From assembly GCA_027482185.1 (NCBI GenBank), contig JAIXWF010000007.1, positions 1-64,000 of the forward strand: 64,000 bases of DNA, read 5' to 3'. This DNA comes from Opitutaceae bacterium. Its GTDB lineage: Bacteria > Verrucomicrobiota > Verrucomicrobiia > Opitutales > Opitutaceae. Made by a program: the position numbers and the translations under genes. The notes under the pieces are model-generated. The model was not told the origin of the DNA. It was given only the letters and a program-made list of their open reading frames with translations, and did not search any database. Position 1 is the stretch's first letter. Every line of letters starts with the position of its first letter. Below, piece after piece: positions 38,722 to 47,032 of this stretch.

Positions 38722-39297
38722 TCAGCGCAGCCGCGCGCAGACCCGGTGCCGCGGGCAGGAAACCCAGTGGTCGTTCACCAGCCCGGCGGCCTGCATGAAC
38801 GCATAGACGATGGTGGTGCCGACGAACTTGAAACCGCGGGCCTTCAGATCGCGGCTGAGCGCGTCGCTCTCCGGCGAACTCGAGGGGACGTCGCCGCGGC
38901 GGCGCGGCCGGTTGACGATCGGCCGGCCGCCGACGAACGCCCACAGGTAGCGGTCGAAGGAACCGAACTCCGCCTGCACGGCGAGGAAGGCGCGGGCGTT
39001 GCCCACGGCGGCGGCGAGCTTGAGGCGGTGGCGCACGATGCCGGGATCGGCGAGGAGGGCGGCGAGTTTCGCGGCGTCGTAGCGCGCGACCTTGGCGACC
39101 TCGAAGCCGTCGAAGGCGCGGCGGTAGTTTTCGCGTTTCGCAAGGATGGTCGACCAGCTCAGGCCGGCCTGGGCGCCCTCGAGAATCAGCAACTCGAACA
39201 GCGCGCGGTCGTCGTGCAGCGGCACGCCCCACTCGGAGTCGTGGTAGGCTTGGTCGAGGGGATTGTTGGGCCATGGGCAGGAGCCGGGGGAGGTCAT
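38722..39297 (-). CDS. tag: DNA-3-methyladenine glycosylase I
   Basis: 191 residues. It begins CPWPNNPLDQAYHDSEWGVP, the Tag N-terminus with zinc ligands Cys and His, then EGAQAGLSWSTILAKRENYR and a C-terminal NDHWVSCPRH with the second zinc His/Cys pair. It excises 3-methyladenine from DNA in base excision repair. It runs in the same direction as the MFS gene, with 63 bp between its stop and the MFS start. Confidence 0.95.
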   Translation of the reverse strand: MTSPGSCPWPNNPLDQAYHDSEWGVPLHDDRALFELLILEGAQAGLSWSTILAKRENYRRAFDGFEVAKVARYDAAKLAALLADPGIVRHRLKLAAAVGNARAFLAVQAEFGSFDRYLWAFVGGRPIVNRPRRRGDVPSSSPESDALSRDLKARGFKFVGTTIVYAFMQAAGLVNDHWVSCPRHRVCARLR

Positions 39298-39319
39298 GGG
39301 TGCGGCGGAAAACGAAACT

Positions 39320-39793
39320 TCAGCGCGGCTCCTTCACCATGAGTTCGCGGATGTAGGCCTGGAAATCCTCGTCCTCGCCGGGGAGCAGTTCCGGCAGGGC
39401 GGCGCGGAAGTCGGAGCGCCGCACCCATTCGCGGATGTAGTCCTCCCACGATTGCCAGAGGCGCCGCGTGTGGCGGTCCATCTTCTCCTCGTAAACGAGC
39501 AGGTACGCGCGTTCGAAAAGAGAGATGAGGATGCCAAAGATCGCGAGGCGGCGTTCGGTTTGCTCGGGTGTGAGGAGGGGCGGACCGCCTTCGCGGCGGA
39601 GCAACTGGAGATCGGCGTTGTCGAGGACGAGCTTGAGGAACTCGCGGTACTCGTCGGAGAGGCGCTGGAAAATTTCTTCCTCCTCGTTCTTCCGCTCGCG
39701 GCGCTGCTCGTAGATGAAGACGGCGATCGCGAACGGCAGGCCGACCACCGTCACGACATAGCTGAGGAGTTCCCAGGTTTCCCTTGCGTCCAT
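39320..39793 (-). CDS. small membrane-anchored helical protein, unknown
   Basis: 157 residues from the ATG at 39793. One N-terminal membrane helix (WELLSYVVTVVGLPFAIAVF) is followed by a charged stretch (YEQRRERKNEEEEIF) and helical content rich in Arg/Glu/Leu. A segment with ERAYLLVYEEKMDRHTRRLWQSW resembles the conserved DUF of small Verrucomicrobial membrane proteins, but I cannot name a family. It is 22 bp upstream of tag on the same strand. Function unknown. Confidence 0.82.
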   Translation of the reverse strand: MDARETWELLSYVVTVVGLPFAIAVFIYEQRRERKNEEEEIFQRLSDEYREFLKLVLDNADLQLLRREGGPPLLTPEQTERRLAIFGILISLFERAYLLVYEEKMDRHTRRLWQSWEDYIREWVRRSDFRAALPELLPGEDEDFQAYIRELMVKEPR

Positions 39794-39886
39794 GCCGGGA
39801 GCGAAGGCCCGCGGCGGGAAAAAGGCCAGCGCGGCGCGACACGCGCGGCGCTTGCCAGTGCCCGGAGCCTCCTCTTTCAAAGCGGG

Positions 39887-40651
39887 ATGAAGCGCCGGCA
39901 GCTGCGCGGATTCGACCTCAAGCAAATCAAGGGATTCACCGGCCTCATCGGCGTCGACGAGGCGGGGCGGGGCGCGTTCGCCGGTCCGGTGGTGGCGGCG
40001 GCGGTGCTGGTGACGCCGGCCTTTCTCGAGAGCCGCTGGGCCGCCGCGAAGAGCGGGCGGGTCAACGATTCGAAACAGCTCAACGCGGCGCAGCGCGAGG
40101 AGCTGTACCTGGAATTCGAGGAACTGGCCGCGCAGGGCCAAATCCACGCCTGCCCGGGCGAGGCGGACGTGCGCGAGATCGAGCAGCTCAACATCCTCGG
40201 CGCGACCAAGCTCGCGATGCAGCGCGCGCTCGGCGGCATCTATCCGCCGGAGGCCTTCGCGCCCGTGCGCGACGAGCCGGACCTGTTCTCGAGTTTCGAG
40301 GAACGCACCGCCTTCCAGCCCGCCGTCTCGGCGCGGATCATCGTCGATGGCCTGCCGCTGCGCGGCTTCCCGTATCCGCACCACGCCTTCGTCAATGGCG
40401 ACGCCCGCTCGCTCTGCATCGCGATGGCTTCGATCGTCGCGAAGGTGACGCGCGACCGCCGTATGACTGCCCTCGAGACGAAGTTTCCCGGCTACGGTTT
40501 CGCGCAGCACAAAGGCTACGGCACCGCCGAACACCGCGAGGCCGTGCTGCGGCTGGGCCGCTGCCCGGAGCACCGCGAGGCCTTTTTGCGCAAGCTGCTC
40601 GCCGAGCGCGTCGATCCCGCGCAGATGGATTTTCTCGGCGCGCCGGAGTGA
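39887..40651 (+). CDS. rnhB: ribonuclease HII
   Basis: 254 residues from the ATG at 39887. The catalytic DEAGRGAFAGPVVAAAVL (Asp, Glu) is at about residues 24-41, DSKQLNAAQRE follows, and NGDARSLCIAMASIVAKVTRD supplies the remaining Asp residues. KFPGYGFAQHKGYGT is the standard C-terminal motif. It removes RNA primers and misincorporated ribonucleotides. It is divergent from the 157-aa membrane protein gene. An insert around IYPPEAFAPVRDEP makes it somewhat longer than the E. coli enzyme. Confidence 0.95.
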   Translation: MKRRQLRGFDLKQIKGFTGLIGVDEAGRGAFAGPVVAAAVLVTPAFLESRWAAAKSGRVNDSKQLNAAQREELYLEFEELAAQGQIHACPGEADVREIEQLNILGATKLAMQRALGGIYPPEAFAPVRDEPDLFSSFEERTAFQPAVSARIIVDGLPLRGFPYPHHAFVNGDARSLCIAMASIVAKVTRDRRMTALETKFPGYGFAQHKGYGTAEHREAVLRLGRCPEHREAFLRKLLAERVDPAQMDFLGAPE

Positions 40652-40705
40652 GCGCCCCGCGGCCGCATTGACCGGCCTTTGTCCCTGCGCCACTAATCCG
40701 ACCCC

Positions 40706-41890
40706 ATGGCCGTCAAAAAGAACACCTCGCTGGACCGCGTGCTGGGCCGGCTGGATACGCTCGACTCGGTCAACCTCGCCAACCTGGTCCAGCGCCTCGC
40801 GCGCGAACGCGGGCTCTTCGAGGAGATTTTCAACACGCTGCAGGAAGGGGTGCTCGTCGTCGACGACGCCGGCGCCATCGAATACGGCAACGCCGCCGCG
40901 CACCGCCTGATCGGCATCGGCAGCGACGATCTCCCGGGCCAGACGCTGTGGCGGCTCGTGCCCGGTCTGCGCAATTCCCTCGGGGCCGTGCTCGACGACG
41001 ATCTCGGCCCCGGCGCCGCGCCGCTGGTGGCGCGGGAGTTCGAGCTGACGTATCCGGAACCGCGGACGGTGCGGCTCTACATGGTGCCGTTCCACGCCGC
41101 GGTCGGGCCGCGCGTGCGGCGCTTCGCGGTGATCCTGACCGACATCACGAAAGAAAAGCAGTCGACCGAGGCCCGCATCGAGGACGAGCGCACGTCGTCG
41201 ATTCTGCTGCTCGCCGCCGGCGTCGCCCACGAACTCGGCAACCCGCTCAACTCGCTCACCATCCACCTCCAGCTGATCGAGCGGAAACTGCGGAAGCTCA
41301 AGGCCACCAAGGAAGGCGCCTCGCTCGCGGAGTCGGTGCAGGTTTGCCGCGACGAAGTCGCGCGGCTCGACGGCATCATCACGCATTTCCTCGAGGCGAT
41401 CCGGCCGCGGCCGCCGGATCTCGCCGACACCGATTTGACCGAGGTGCTGGCCGAGGTGCTCAAGTTCCAGCAACGCGAACTCGCCGACCGCGGGATCGCC
41501 GTCGAGGCCGAGACCGCGCGTTTGCCGCAGGTGCTGGCGGACCGGAACCAGCTCAAGCAGGTCTTCTTCAACCTCACGAAGAATGCCATGGAGGCGATGC
41601 GCCCCGGCGGGAAACTGAAGATCAAGTCCCGCGCCGACGACGAATCCGTGTATTTGCTTTTCGCGGACAGCGGCAGCGGCATCAAACAGGAGGACCTCGT
41701 GCGGCTCTTCCAGCCCTACCACACGACGAAGAGCGGCGGCACGGGCCTCGGCCTGATGATCGCGCAACGGATCATGCGCGACCACGGCGGCCACATCGGC
41801 CTCGAGAGCAAGGAAGGCGTGGGCACGATCGTGACGCTGCAGTTTCCCCGCAAAGACCGCCGCGCCCGCATGCTGGGCGGCGGCGCCTGA
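40706..41890 (+). CDS. PAS-domain sensor histidine kinase (cytosolic, orphan)
   Basis: 394 residues with no membrane helix, so a cytosolic sensor. A PAS domain (about 40-145: LQEGVLVVDDAGAIEYGNAAAHRLIG) precedes the DHp segment LLLAAGVAHELGNPLNSLTIH with His175. The ATPase domain has the N box NLTKNAMEAM, G1 DSGSGI, F FQPYHTTK and G2 GTGLGL. No response regulator lies nearby, so it is an orphan kinase here. It follows rnhB by 54 bp and is co-directional; a single-arm repeat follows the stop. Confidence 0.93.
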   Translation: MAVKKNTSLDRVLGRLDTLDSVNLANLVQRLARERGLFEEIFNTLQEGVLVVDDAGAIEYGNAAAHRLIGIGSDDLPGQTLWRLVPGLRNSLGAVLDDDLGPGAAPLVAREFELTYPEPRTVRLYMVPFHAAVGPRVRRFAVILTDITKEKQSTEARIEDERTSSILLLAAGVAHELGNPLNSLTIHLQLIERKLRKLKATKEGASLAESVQVCRDEVARLDGIITHFLEAIRPRPPDLADTDLTEVLAEVLKFQQRELADRGIAVEAETARLPQVLADRNQLKQVFFNLTKNAMEAMRPGGKLKIKSRADDESVYLLFADSGSGIKQEDLVRLFQPYHTTKSGGTGLGLMIAQRIMRDHGGHIGLESKEGVGTIVTLQFPRKDRRARMLGGGA

Positions 41891-41905
41891 GCCGCGAGCG
41901 GCGGC

Positions 41906-41940
41906 AGTTGAAAGCTGAAAGGTGAAGGTTGAAAGATCGG
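41906..41940. repeat. single-arm short-period repeat (GTTGAAAG type)
   Basis: It starts 15 bp after the histidine kinase stop and reads as degenerate 7-9 nt units (GTTGAAAGC, TGAAAGG, TGAAGG, TTGAAAG). It matches the left arm at 15238 closely. No complementary arm is found before the convergent serine hydrolase stop at 41975. Confidence 0.75.
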
Positions 41941-41974
41941 GATCGGCGGTTGGCTCCCGAAGAAAGCGGCGGCG

Positions 41975-42934
41975 TCAGCGCGCGGGCCAATCGGCGACGG
42001 CGGTGCGGACGGCGTGGCGGATGATTTCGCGCTCGCCGGCGTGGCCGACGGTGAAGACCACGGCGATGAACTTCCGGCCGTCGGGCAACTCGACGTAGAT
42101 CGAATCGTGGCGCGTCTGGCTCGTCCAGCCGGCCTTGGACCAGAGTTTCGCGCCGGCGGGCAGGGCGGGGCCGGAGAACTTCGCCTGGTCGTCGGGATCG
42201 GCGACCTTTGTCGCGGGATCGCGGGCAAGCAGCGCCATCATCTCCGCGCTGCGGGCCGGCGTGATGCAGCGGCCCGTGGCGATCTCGGCGAGCAGGCGCG
42301 CGGTGGCGTCGGTCGAGAGCATGTTGCGCTTCGGTTCGAACAAGCGGATCGCCTGCGATTCGCGGCCGTAGGGGCCGTCGCCCCACGGTTTCTTGTGGGC
42401 GAGGACCTCCGTGTAGCCGAGACCGGCGAAGTAGCGGGTGACGGCATTGCGCCGTTCGAACCAGAGTTGGATTTCCGCATCCGTCAGTTCCGGCCCGCTG
42501 GTCGTGCCGGTGAGCAAGTCGATCAGGTAGTGGGTGGCGTCGTTCGACGAATCGACGATCATGTCCTTCATCGCGCGGCGCAGTTCGGGCGTATCGACGA
42601 GTTTCCCGTCCTCGAGCCAGCGGTGGACGGCGGCGAGGTAGAAGAGTTTGACGACGCTGGCGGGGTAGATCGGGACATCGCCGCGCACGCTGCCGCGGAC
42701 CGGACGGGCGGAGTCGCGCAGGTCGACGAGGGTGACCGCGAGTTGGTCGGCCTGCAGGTTGCGGCCGGCGAAGGCGGCGAGCGTCGAGGCGTGCACGCGC
42801 GCGGCGAGGGTTTGCAGCGCGGGATCGGGCACGGGAACGACCGCGGCCGCCGGGGCGGCGAACCCCGAGTTCAAAGCGAGGAGGAGGGCGCCGAGGAGAA
42901 CGAACGGGCGGCGCACTTGGGAAAACGCATTCAT
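41975..42934 (-). CDS. class A beta-lactamase-like serine hydrolase
   Basis: 319 residues from the ATG at 42934. The signal peptide (MNAFSQVRRPFVLLGALLLAL...) is followed by a serine beta-lactamase/PBP fold: ASVVKLF (S-x-x-K), SSNDATHY (SxN at the second position) and KAGWTSQ in the KTG position (K-A-G). It lacks an obvious omega-loop Glu. It may be a DD-peptidase-like or esterase enzyme rather than a true beta-lactamase; family members of this kind are common in Verrucomicrobia. It is minus strand, 53 bp after the CPBP gene. Confidence 0.85.
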   Translation of the reverse strand: MNAFSQVRRPFVLLGALLLALNSGFAAPAAAVVPVPDPALQTLAARVHASTLAAFAGRNLQADQLAVTLVDLRDSARPVRGSVRGDVPIYPASVVKLFYLAAVHRWLEDGKLVDTPELRRAMKDMIVDSSNDATHYLIDLLTGTTSGPELTDAEIQLWFERRNAVTRYFAGLGYTEVLAHKKPWGDGPYGRESQAIRLFEPKRNMLSTDATARLLAEIATGRCITPARSAEMMALLARDPATKVADPDDQAKFSGPALPAGAKLWSKAGWTSQTRHDSIYVELPDGRKFIAVVFTVGHAGEREIIRHAVRTAVADWPAR

Positions 42935-42987
42935 GGGAGCCGAACGGAAAACGCGGGCCGCCGGCCGCGCAATGCGTTTCCCGTCTT

Positions 42988-43857
42988 TCAACTCCGGGCG
43001 AGGGCGGGGTAGGTGAAGCCGAGGAAGTGCACGGTGTTCAGTGCGAAGTGCGTGAGGATCGCGGCTTCGATCCGGCCGGTGCGCAGGTAGGCCCAGCCGT
43101 AGCCGAGGCCGGCCACGGTCGAGAGGACGACGTAGGCCGGGCCGCCGCCGGCATGGGCGAGCCCGAAGGCGAGCGCGGCGACGCCGAGGGCCGCCGCGGC
43201 GCCGTGGCGCCGGTGTTGCCACGCGGCGGCGAGCTGCTGCTGCAGATAGCCGCGGAACAAAGCCTCTTCGGCTACGCAGGTGAAGCAGAGGTTGACCCAA
43301 AGCCACAGGGCGGTCTCCGGCGGGAGCTTCGGCGCAAACCGCACGTATCCGGAAACCAAGGCCGCCCCCATCAGCACCGCGACGGTGCCGAGTGCGACGG
43401 GCCACAGTCGGACGAGCATCGTGCGCACCTCGGCCCACGAACCGAGCAGCCGCGCGCCGAACGCGAGGATCAGCAGACCGAGGGCGGCCTTGTCGAAATT
43501 CAAGTGCAGGCGGAAAGGCAGGGCGTCCGGCGTGAATTGCCGGGCGTCGATGACGCGCGGGTTGGCGAAGCCGGGCCAGAGATGCGTCATTAGGGCGGCG
43601 GCCAGCGCGACGAAACCCACGTGTGCGAGAAGGCGCAGGCGGCGATCCGCGGGCGGCCGGTAGACGCCGACCGTCGCGAAACCGAACCCGAGCAACCCGA
43701 CCAGGGCCGCGGGCTGCACGATGCCGTGGAACCAACCGGCAGCGCTTGCTGCGCCGAGCAGGCCGAGCCAGGCCCACGCGCGCGCGCCGGTGCGCTGCGG
43801 GCCGCGCGCCCAGAGCGCGGCGAGGGCCAAGGTGAGCAAGGTAAACGTGAGCGCCAC
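42988..43857 (-). CDS. CPBP intramembrane metalloprotease
   Basis: 289 residues from a GTG at 43857; the start is uncertain. About eight hydrophobic segments are seen, and the family triad is present: EEALFRGY (motif 1), FGLAHAGGG (motif 2, FxxxH) and HFALNTVHF (motif 3, HxxxN/B). CPBP proteases (Abi) act in the membrane, with roles such as CAAX processing, bacteriocin self-immunity and signalling. The frame upstream of 43857 becomes Pro/Arg-rich. It is divergent from the NHL gene. Confidence 0.85.
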   Translation of the reverse strand: MALTFTLLTLALAALWARGPQRTGARAWAWLGLLGAASAAGWFHGIVQPAALVGLLGFGFATVGVYRPPADRRLRLLAHVGFVALAAALMTHLWPGFANPRVIDARQFTPDALPFRLHLNFDKAALGLLILAFGARLLGSWAEVRTMLVRLWPVALGTVAVLMGAALVSGYVRFAPKLPPETALWLWVNLCFTCVAEEALFRGYLQQQLAAAWQHRRHGAAAALGVAALAFGLAHAGGGPAYVVLSTVAGLGYGWAYLRTGRIEAAILTHFALNTVHFLGFTYPALARS

Positions 43858-43961
43858 GACCGAGGCACCGTGGGGACGTCGGGTGCGCGGGGCGATGGGA
43901 TTTCGCCCGGCTTGCCGCGGGGACGGAAATGGGCGACACCCAAGCCAACCCCGATCCCCCG

Positions 43962-45026
43962 ATGAAACTGTCCCGCCGCTGCGCGTCGTTTGTCCTGATT
44001 TCGATCTTTGCCTGGTCCACGCTGCCGGCGGCCAAGGTCGAGCTGGTGGCCGGAGGCAGCGAGGCGGGCGTCGGCTTGCCGGCGACGCGGGCAAAATTGC
44101 TCGAACCTTTCGGCACCGGCTTCGATGCGGCGGGCAACCTCTTCATCGTCGAGATGGTTTCCGGCAACCGGCTGCTCAAGGTCGGCGCCGACGGCGTGCT
44201 CGTCCACGTCGCGGGCGAGTTGGCGCCGGGCGATGCCGGCGACGGCGGGCCCGCGCTCGCCGCGAAGTTCAACGGGCCGCACAACCTCGCCGTGCTGCCG
44301 GACGGCGACGTGCTCATCGGCGACACGTGGAACGGCCGCGTGCGGCGCGTCGCGGTGCGCGCGGGCACGGTTTCGACCTGGCCCGGCTTCAATGTGCCGT
44401 CGGCCCGGGCCCGGACGGCGGGGCCGTACTGCATCACGCTCACGCCGGACGGCCGCGACTTGCTCGTGGCGGATCTGCGGCAGGTCCACGCCGTCGAGGT
44501 TGCGACGGGCAACGTGCGCGTGCTCGCGGGCAACGGCCAGAAGGGCGTGCCGGCGGACGGCGCGGTCGCGACCGAGGCGCCGTTGTCGGATCCGCGGGCG
44601 GCGGCGATGGACCGCCGGGGCAACCTCTACATTTTGGAACGCAACGGCCACGCGCTGCGGGTCGTCGGCCGCGACGGCCGGATCCGGACGGTGGTCAACG
44701 TCGCGGGCAAAAAAGGCGCCGACGGCGACGGCGGCGACGCCGCGCTCGCGACGCTGAACGGACCGAAGCACCTCTGTATCGATCGCGACGATACCGTGAT
44801 CATCGCCGATGCCGAAAACCATCTCATCCGCCGCTATGTGCCCGCGACGGGCAAGATCGAGCGCGTGGCCGGCACGGGCAAGAAGGGCGCGGCGGGCGTG
44901 GGCGGTTCGCCGTTGGCCTGCGAACTGAATCGGCCGCACGGCGTGGACGTTGCCCGCGACGGCACGCTCTACATCACCGACAGCTACAACAACCGCGTGC
45001 TGCGGATCGTTGGAGTTGAGCGTTGA
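43962..45026 (+). CDS. exported NHL-repeat beta-propeller protein
   Basis: 354 residues from the ATG at 43962. A signal peptide (MKLSRRCASFVLISIFAWSTLPAA) is followed by NHL-type blades with repeated G-x-A-x-D-x-x-G-N-L/D-V-L-I-x-D/E-x-x-N-x-R/L motifs, for example FDAAGNLFIVEMVSGNRLL, LPDGDVLIGDTWNGRVRR, MDRRGNLYILERNGHALR, DRDDTVIIADAENHLIRR and RDGTLYITDSYNNRVLR. The final residues VGVER and the TGA are encoded within a short-period repeat (45009-45045), an oddity. The function is likely ligand or protein binding in the periplasm. Confidence 0.88.
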   Translation: MKLSRRCASFVLISIFAWSTLPAAKVELVAGGSEAGVGLPATRAKLLEPFGTGFDAAGNLFIVEMVSGNRLLKVGADGVLVHVAGELAPGDAGDGGPALAAKFNGPHNLAVLPDGDVLIGDTWNGRVRRVAVRAGTVSTWPGFNVPSARARTAGPYCITLTPDGRDLLVADLRQVHAVEVATGNVRVLAGNGQKGVPADGAVATEAPLSDPRAAAMDRRGNLYILERNGHALRVVGRDGRIRTVVNVAGKKGADGDGGDAALATLNGPKHLCIDRDDTVIIADAENHLIRRYVPATGKIERVAGTGKKGAAGVGGSPLACELNRPHGVDVARDGTLYITDSYNNRVLRIVGVER

Positions 45027-45045
45027 GAGTTGAGGGTTGAGAGCC
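45009..45045. repeat. single-arm short-period repeat overlapping the NHL stop codon
   Basis: Degenerate units of GTTGAGNG/GTTGAG (gttggagttgag cgttgag agttgag ggttgag) run through the last five codons and the stop of the NHL gene and on for about 20 bp. The unit is like the GTTGAAAG element but with G in place of A. Confidence 0.7.
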
Positions 45046-45102
45046 GGGGATTCCCGGAAAACGCGCGGCCGCGCAGCAGCCGCGATCGCCCATCAACCAT
45101 GC

Positions 45103-45642
45103 TTACTGCTCGGCTTCGCGGGCTAGGAGCCAGAGCAAGTCGGAGAGGCGGTTCACGAATTCGCGCAGTTCCGGGCGGACGCTGCGGCCGTGGGCGGGCA
45201 GGGCGCTGAGCCGGCGTTCGCAGCGGCGGGCGACGACGCGCGCGGTGTCGAAGGCGGCGGCGCGGGCGTTGGCGCCGGGCGTGGCCCAGCCGTCGAAGCG
45301 GAGACCGCGGGCTTCGAGCGCGGCGAGGGCGGCGTCGATCCGGGCAAGATCGGCGGGAACAATTTTCTCGAATTTCGACGCGGCGTAGCGCGCGACGTCG
45401 GCTTCGGCGCAGGCCAGCTCGCCCATGAGCGCGACGAGATTTTTCTGCACGGCGAGCAGCAGCGCGGCGATTTCGGCGTCGCGGGCGACGGCCGGCTGCA
45501 GGAGCGGTTTCACGGCGCCAAGGGCGACGTTGAGCTCGTCGAAGGCGCCGACGGCCTCGATCTGCGGGTGGTCCTTGGGCACGCGTTGCCCGTAGAGCAG
45601 GCCCGTGGTGCCGTCGTCGCCCTGGCGCGTCGCGATGCTCAT
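45103..45642 (-). CDS. cob(I)yrinic acid a,c-diamide adenosyltransferase, PduO type
   Basis: 179 residues from the ATG at 45642. The PduO-family N-terminus TRQGDDGTTGLLYGQRVPKDH (residues 5-25) includes the ATP-binding T-x-x-G-D-x-G-T-T segment. VGAFDELNVALG, RFDGWATPG, and CERRLSALPAHGRSVRPELREFVNRLSDLLWLLAR near the end are the conserved helical core. It adenosylates cob(I)alamin. No cobalamin biosynthesis gene or riboswitch is adjacent, so it probably serves salvage or a B12 enzyme elsewhere. Confidence 0.92.
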   Translation of the reverse strand: MSIATRQGDDGTTGLLYGQRVPKDHPQIEAVGAFDELNVALGAVKPLLQPAVARDAEIAALLLAVQKNLVALMGELACAEADVARYAASKFEKIVPADLARIDAALAALEARGLRFDGWATPGANARAAAFDTARVVARRCERRLSALPAHGRSVRPELREFVNRLSDLLWLLAREAEQ

Positions 45643-45660
45643 AAGCGCGCGCAAGCGCGC

Positions 45661-45780
45661 GCAGGTGAAAGGTGAAAGTTCAAAGTTGAAAGATCGGGAA
45701 GGGGCGGCCCGACGGGAGGCGGTTGTGACGCGTGGATCGAACTCCGGTCTTTCAACCTGCGTCTTTCAACTTTCAACCGC
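45661..45780. repeat. inverted short-period repeat element (paired arms)
   Basis: Left arm 45661-45697 has GGTGAAAGGTGAAAGTTCAAAG-type units. Right arm 45744-45778 has the complementary CTTTCAAC units. The spacer is about 46 nt. Reading the right arm in reverse complement gives GGTTGAAAGTTGAAAGACGC..., similar to the arms at 15238 and 41906. It lies between the adenosyltransferase start and the oxidoreductase stop, that is, just after the Gfo/Idh stop on the minus strand. Confidence 0.8.
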
Positions 45781-45799
45781 GCGCCGCGCCGCGGCGCGC

Positions 45800-46882
45800 T
45801 CACGCGATCTTGCGGGCGGCGAGCTGGGCGCGGAGGCAGAGTTCGGCGGCCTTGAAGGCGTGGGCCTGCGTCATCGCTTTCTCGGTGCGGTTGAGGCAAT
45901 CGAGGATGAGTTCGCCGAAGAAGCGGAAGCCGACCTGGCCGGCGACGTTGACGTGGCGTTCGCCCTGGTCGTCGACGATGTAGACGTTGTCGCCGGCCTT
46001 GTCGCGGGCGACGTCGAGGTACTTGCGCAGCTCGATGTATCCCTTGGTGCCGAGGATGACGGTGCGGCCGTCGCCCCAGGTGCCGAGGCCGTTGGGCGTG
46101 AACCAGTCGACGCGGATGTAGTTGGACGTGCCGTTGTCGCCGAGCAGCGAGGCTTCGCCGAAGTCCTCGAATTCGGGTTTGTCGGGATTGGCGTAGTTGC
46201 CGACGGCGGCCTGGGTGACAGTGGCGTCGGTCGCGCCGGAGTAGGTGAGAAACTGCTCGAACTGGTGGCTGCCGATGTCGGTGAGGATGCCGCCGTACTT
46301 GGCGCGTTCGAAGAACCAGGCCGGGCGGTTGGCTTTGCCGAGGCGGTGCGGCCCGAGGCCGATGACCTGGATGACCTTGCCGATGGCGCCGGCGGCGACG
46401 AGGTCGGTGGCGTACATCGCGGACTCCACGTGGAGGCGTTCCGAGAAATACACCATGTACTTGCGGCCGGTGGTGGCGACGGCGGCTTTGGCGGCGTCGA
46501 GCTGCGCGAGGGAGGTGAAGGGCGTCTTGTCGGTGAAGTAGTCCTTGCCGGCCTGCATCACGCGGATGCCGAGGGGGCCGCGGTCGCAGGGCACGGCGGC
46601 GGCGGTGACGAGTTTCACGGCGGGGTCGGCGAGGATCTCGTCGAGGGCGCGGGCGACCTTGGCCTGCGGGTACTTCGCGACGAAGGCCTCGACCTTCTTG
46701 GGATCCGGATCGTAGACCCACTTCAGTTCGGCGCCGGCTTCGAGGAGGCCGTTGCACTGGCCGTAGATGTGGCCGTGGTCGAGGTGCGCGGCGGCGAAAC
46801 CGAATTCGCCGGCTTTGACGACGGGACGCGGTTTGCCCTGGGGGGCGTAGTTCATGCCGTCGGCTTTTTGAATTTGGGTCAT
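45800..46882 (-). CDS. Gfo/Idh/MocA family oxidoreductase
   Basis: 360 residues. The Rossmann part starts at GEFGFAAAHLDHGHIYGQCNGL, and the pattern of NAD-binding glycine residues is weaker than usual. The catalytic EKP signature appears as TDKTPFTSLAQL (D-K-T-P), followed by KYGGILTDIGSHQFEQF in the C-terminal sheet domain, which carries the usual DIGSH motif. Family enzymes act on sugars or inositol-like compounds. Substrate unknown. It is on the minus strand between repeat elements; the upstream region has an irregular GGAAACGGAAATT-type repeat. Confidence 0.87.
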   Translation of the reverse strand: MTQIQKADGMNYAPQGKPRPVVKAGEFGFAAAHLDHGHIYGQCNGLLEAGAELKWVYDPDPKKVEAFVAKYPQAKVARALDEILADPAVKLVTAAAVPCDRGPLGIRVMQAGKDYFTDKTPFTSLAQLDAAKAAVATTGRKYMVYFSERLHVESAMYATDLVAAGAIGKVIQVIGLGPHRLGKANRPAWFFERAKYGGILTDIGSHQFEQFLTYSGATDATVTQAAVGNYANPDKPEFEDFGEASLLGDNGTSNYIRVDWFTPNGLGTWGDGRTVILGTKGYIELRKYLDVARDKAGDNVYIVDDQGERHVNVAGQVGFRFFGELILDCLNRTEKAMTQAHAFKAAELCLRAQLAARKIA

Positions 46883-46894
46883 GGTAAGGAGGGA

Positions 46895-46991
46895 AGTTGG
46901 GGAAACGGAAATTGAAGCAACGGAAATTGGAAAAACGGGAAGCGAAACGACGGAGATTGGAAAAACGGAATTGCGGAAACGGAATTCGCGG
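46895..46991. repeat. degenerate tandem of GGAAACGGAAATT-type units upstream of the Gfo/Idh/MocA gene
   Basis: Units such as GGAAACGG, AAATTGG, AAAAACGG and GGAGATTGG recur every 8-10 nt for about 95 bp between the start of the oxidoreductase gene and the stop of def. There is no clear inverted partner. It resembles the other short-period elements in style. Confidence 0.65.
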
Positions 46992-47032
46992 GAGGGGAGT
47001 TGGCAAACCGCGCCGCCGACGCGTGCCGGCGG

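Noticed and set aside
41975-42934. True antibiotic-resistance beta-lactamase
   Set aside because: The S-x-x-K motif is present, but the omega-loop Glu is not evident and KTG is KAG; general serine hydrolase is safer.
45643-45800. Cobalamin riboswitch upstream of the adenosyltransferase gene
   Set aside because: No B12 box or complex fold is visible; the region is the inverted short-period repeat.
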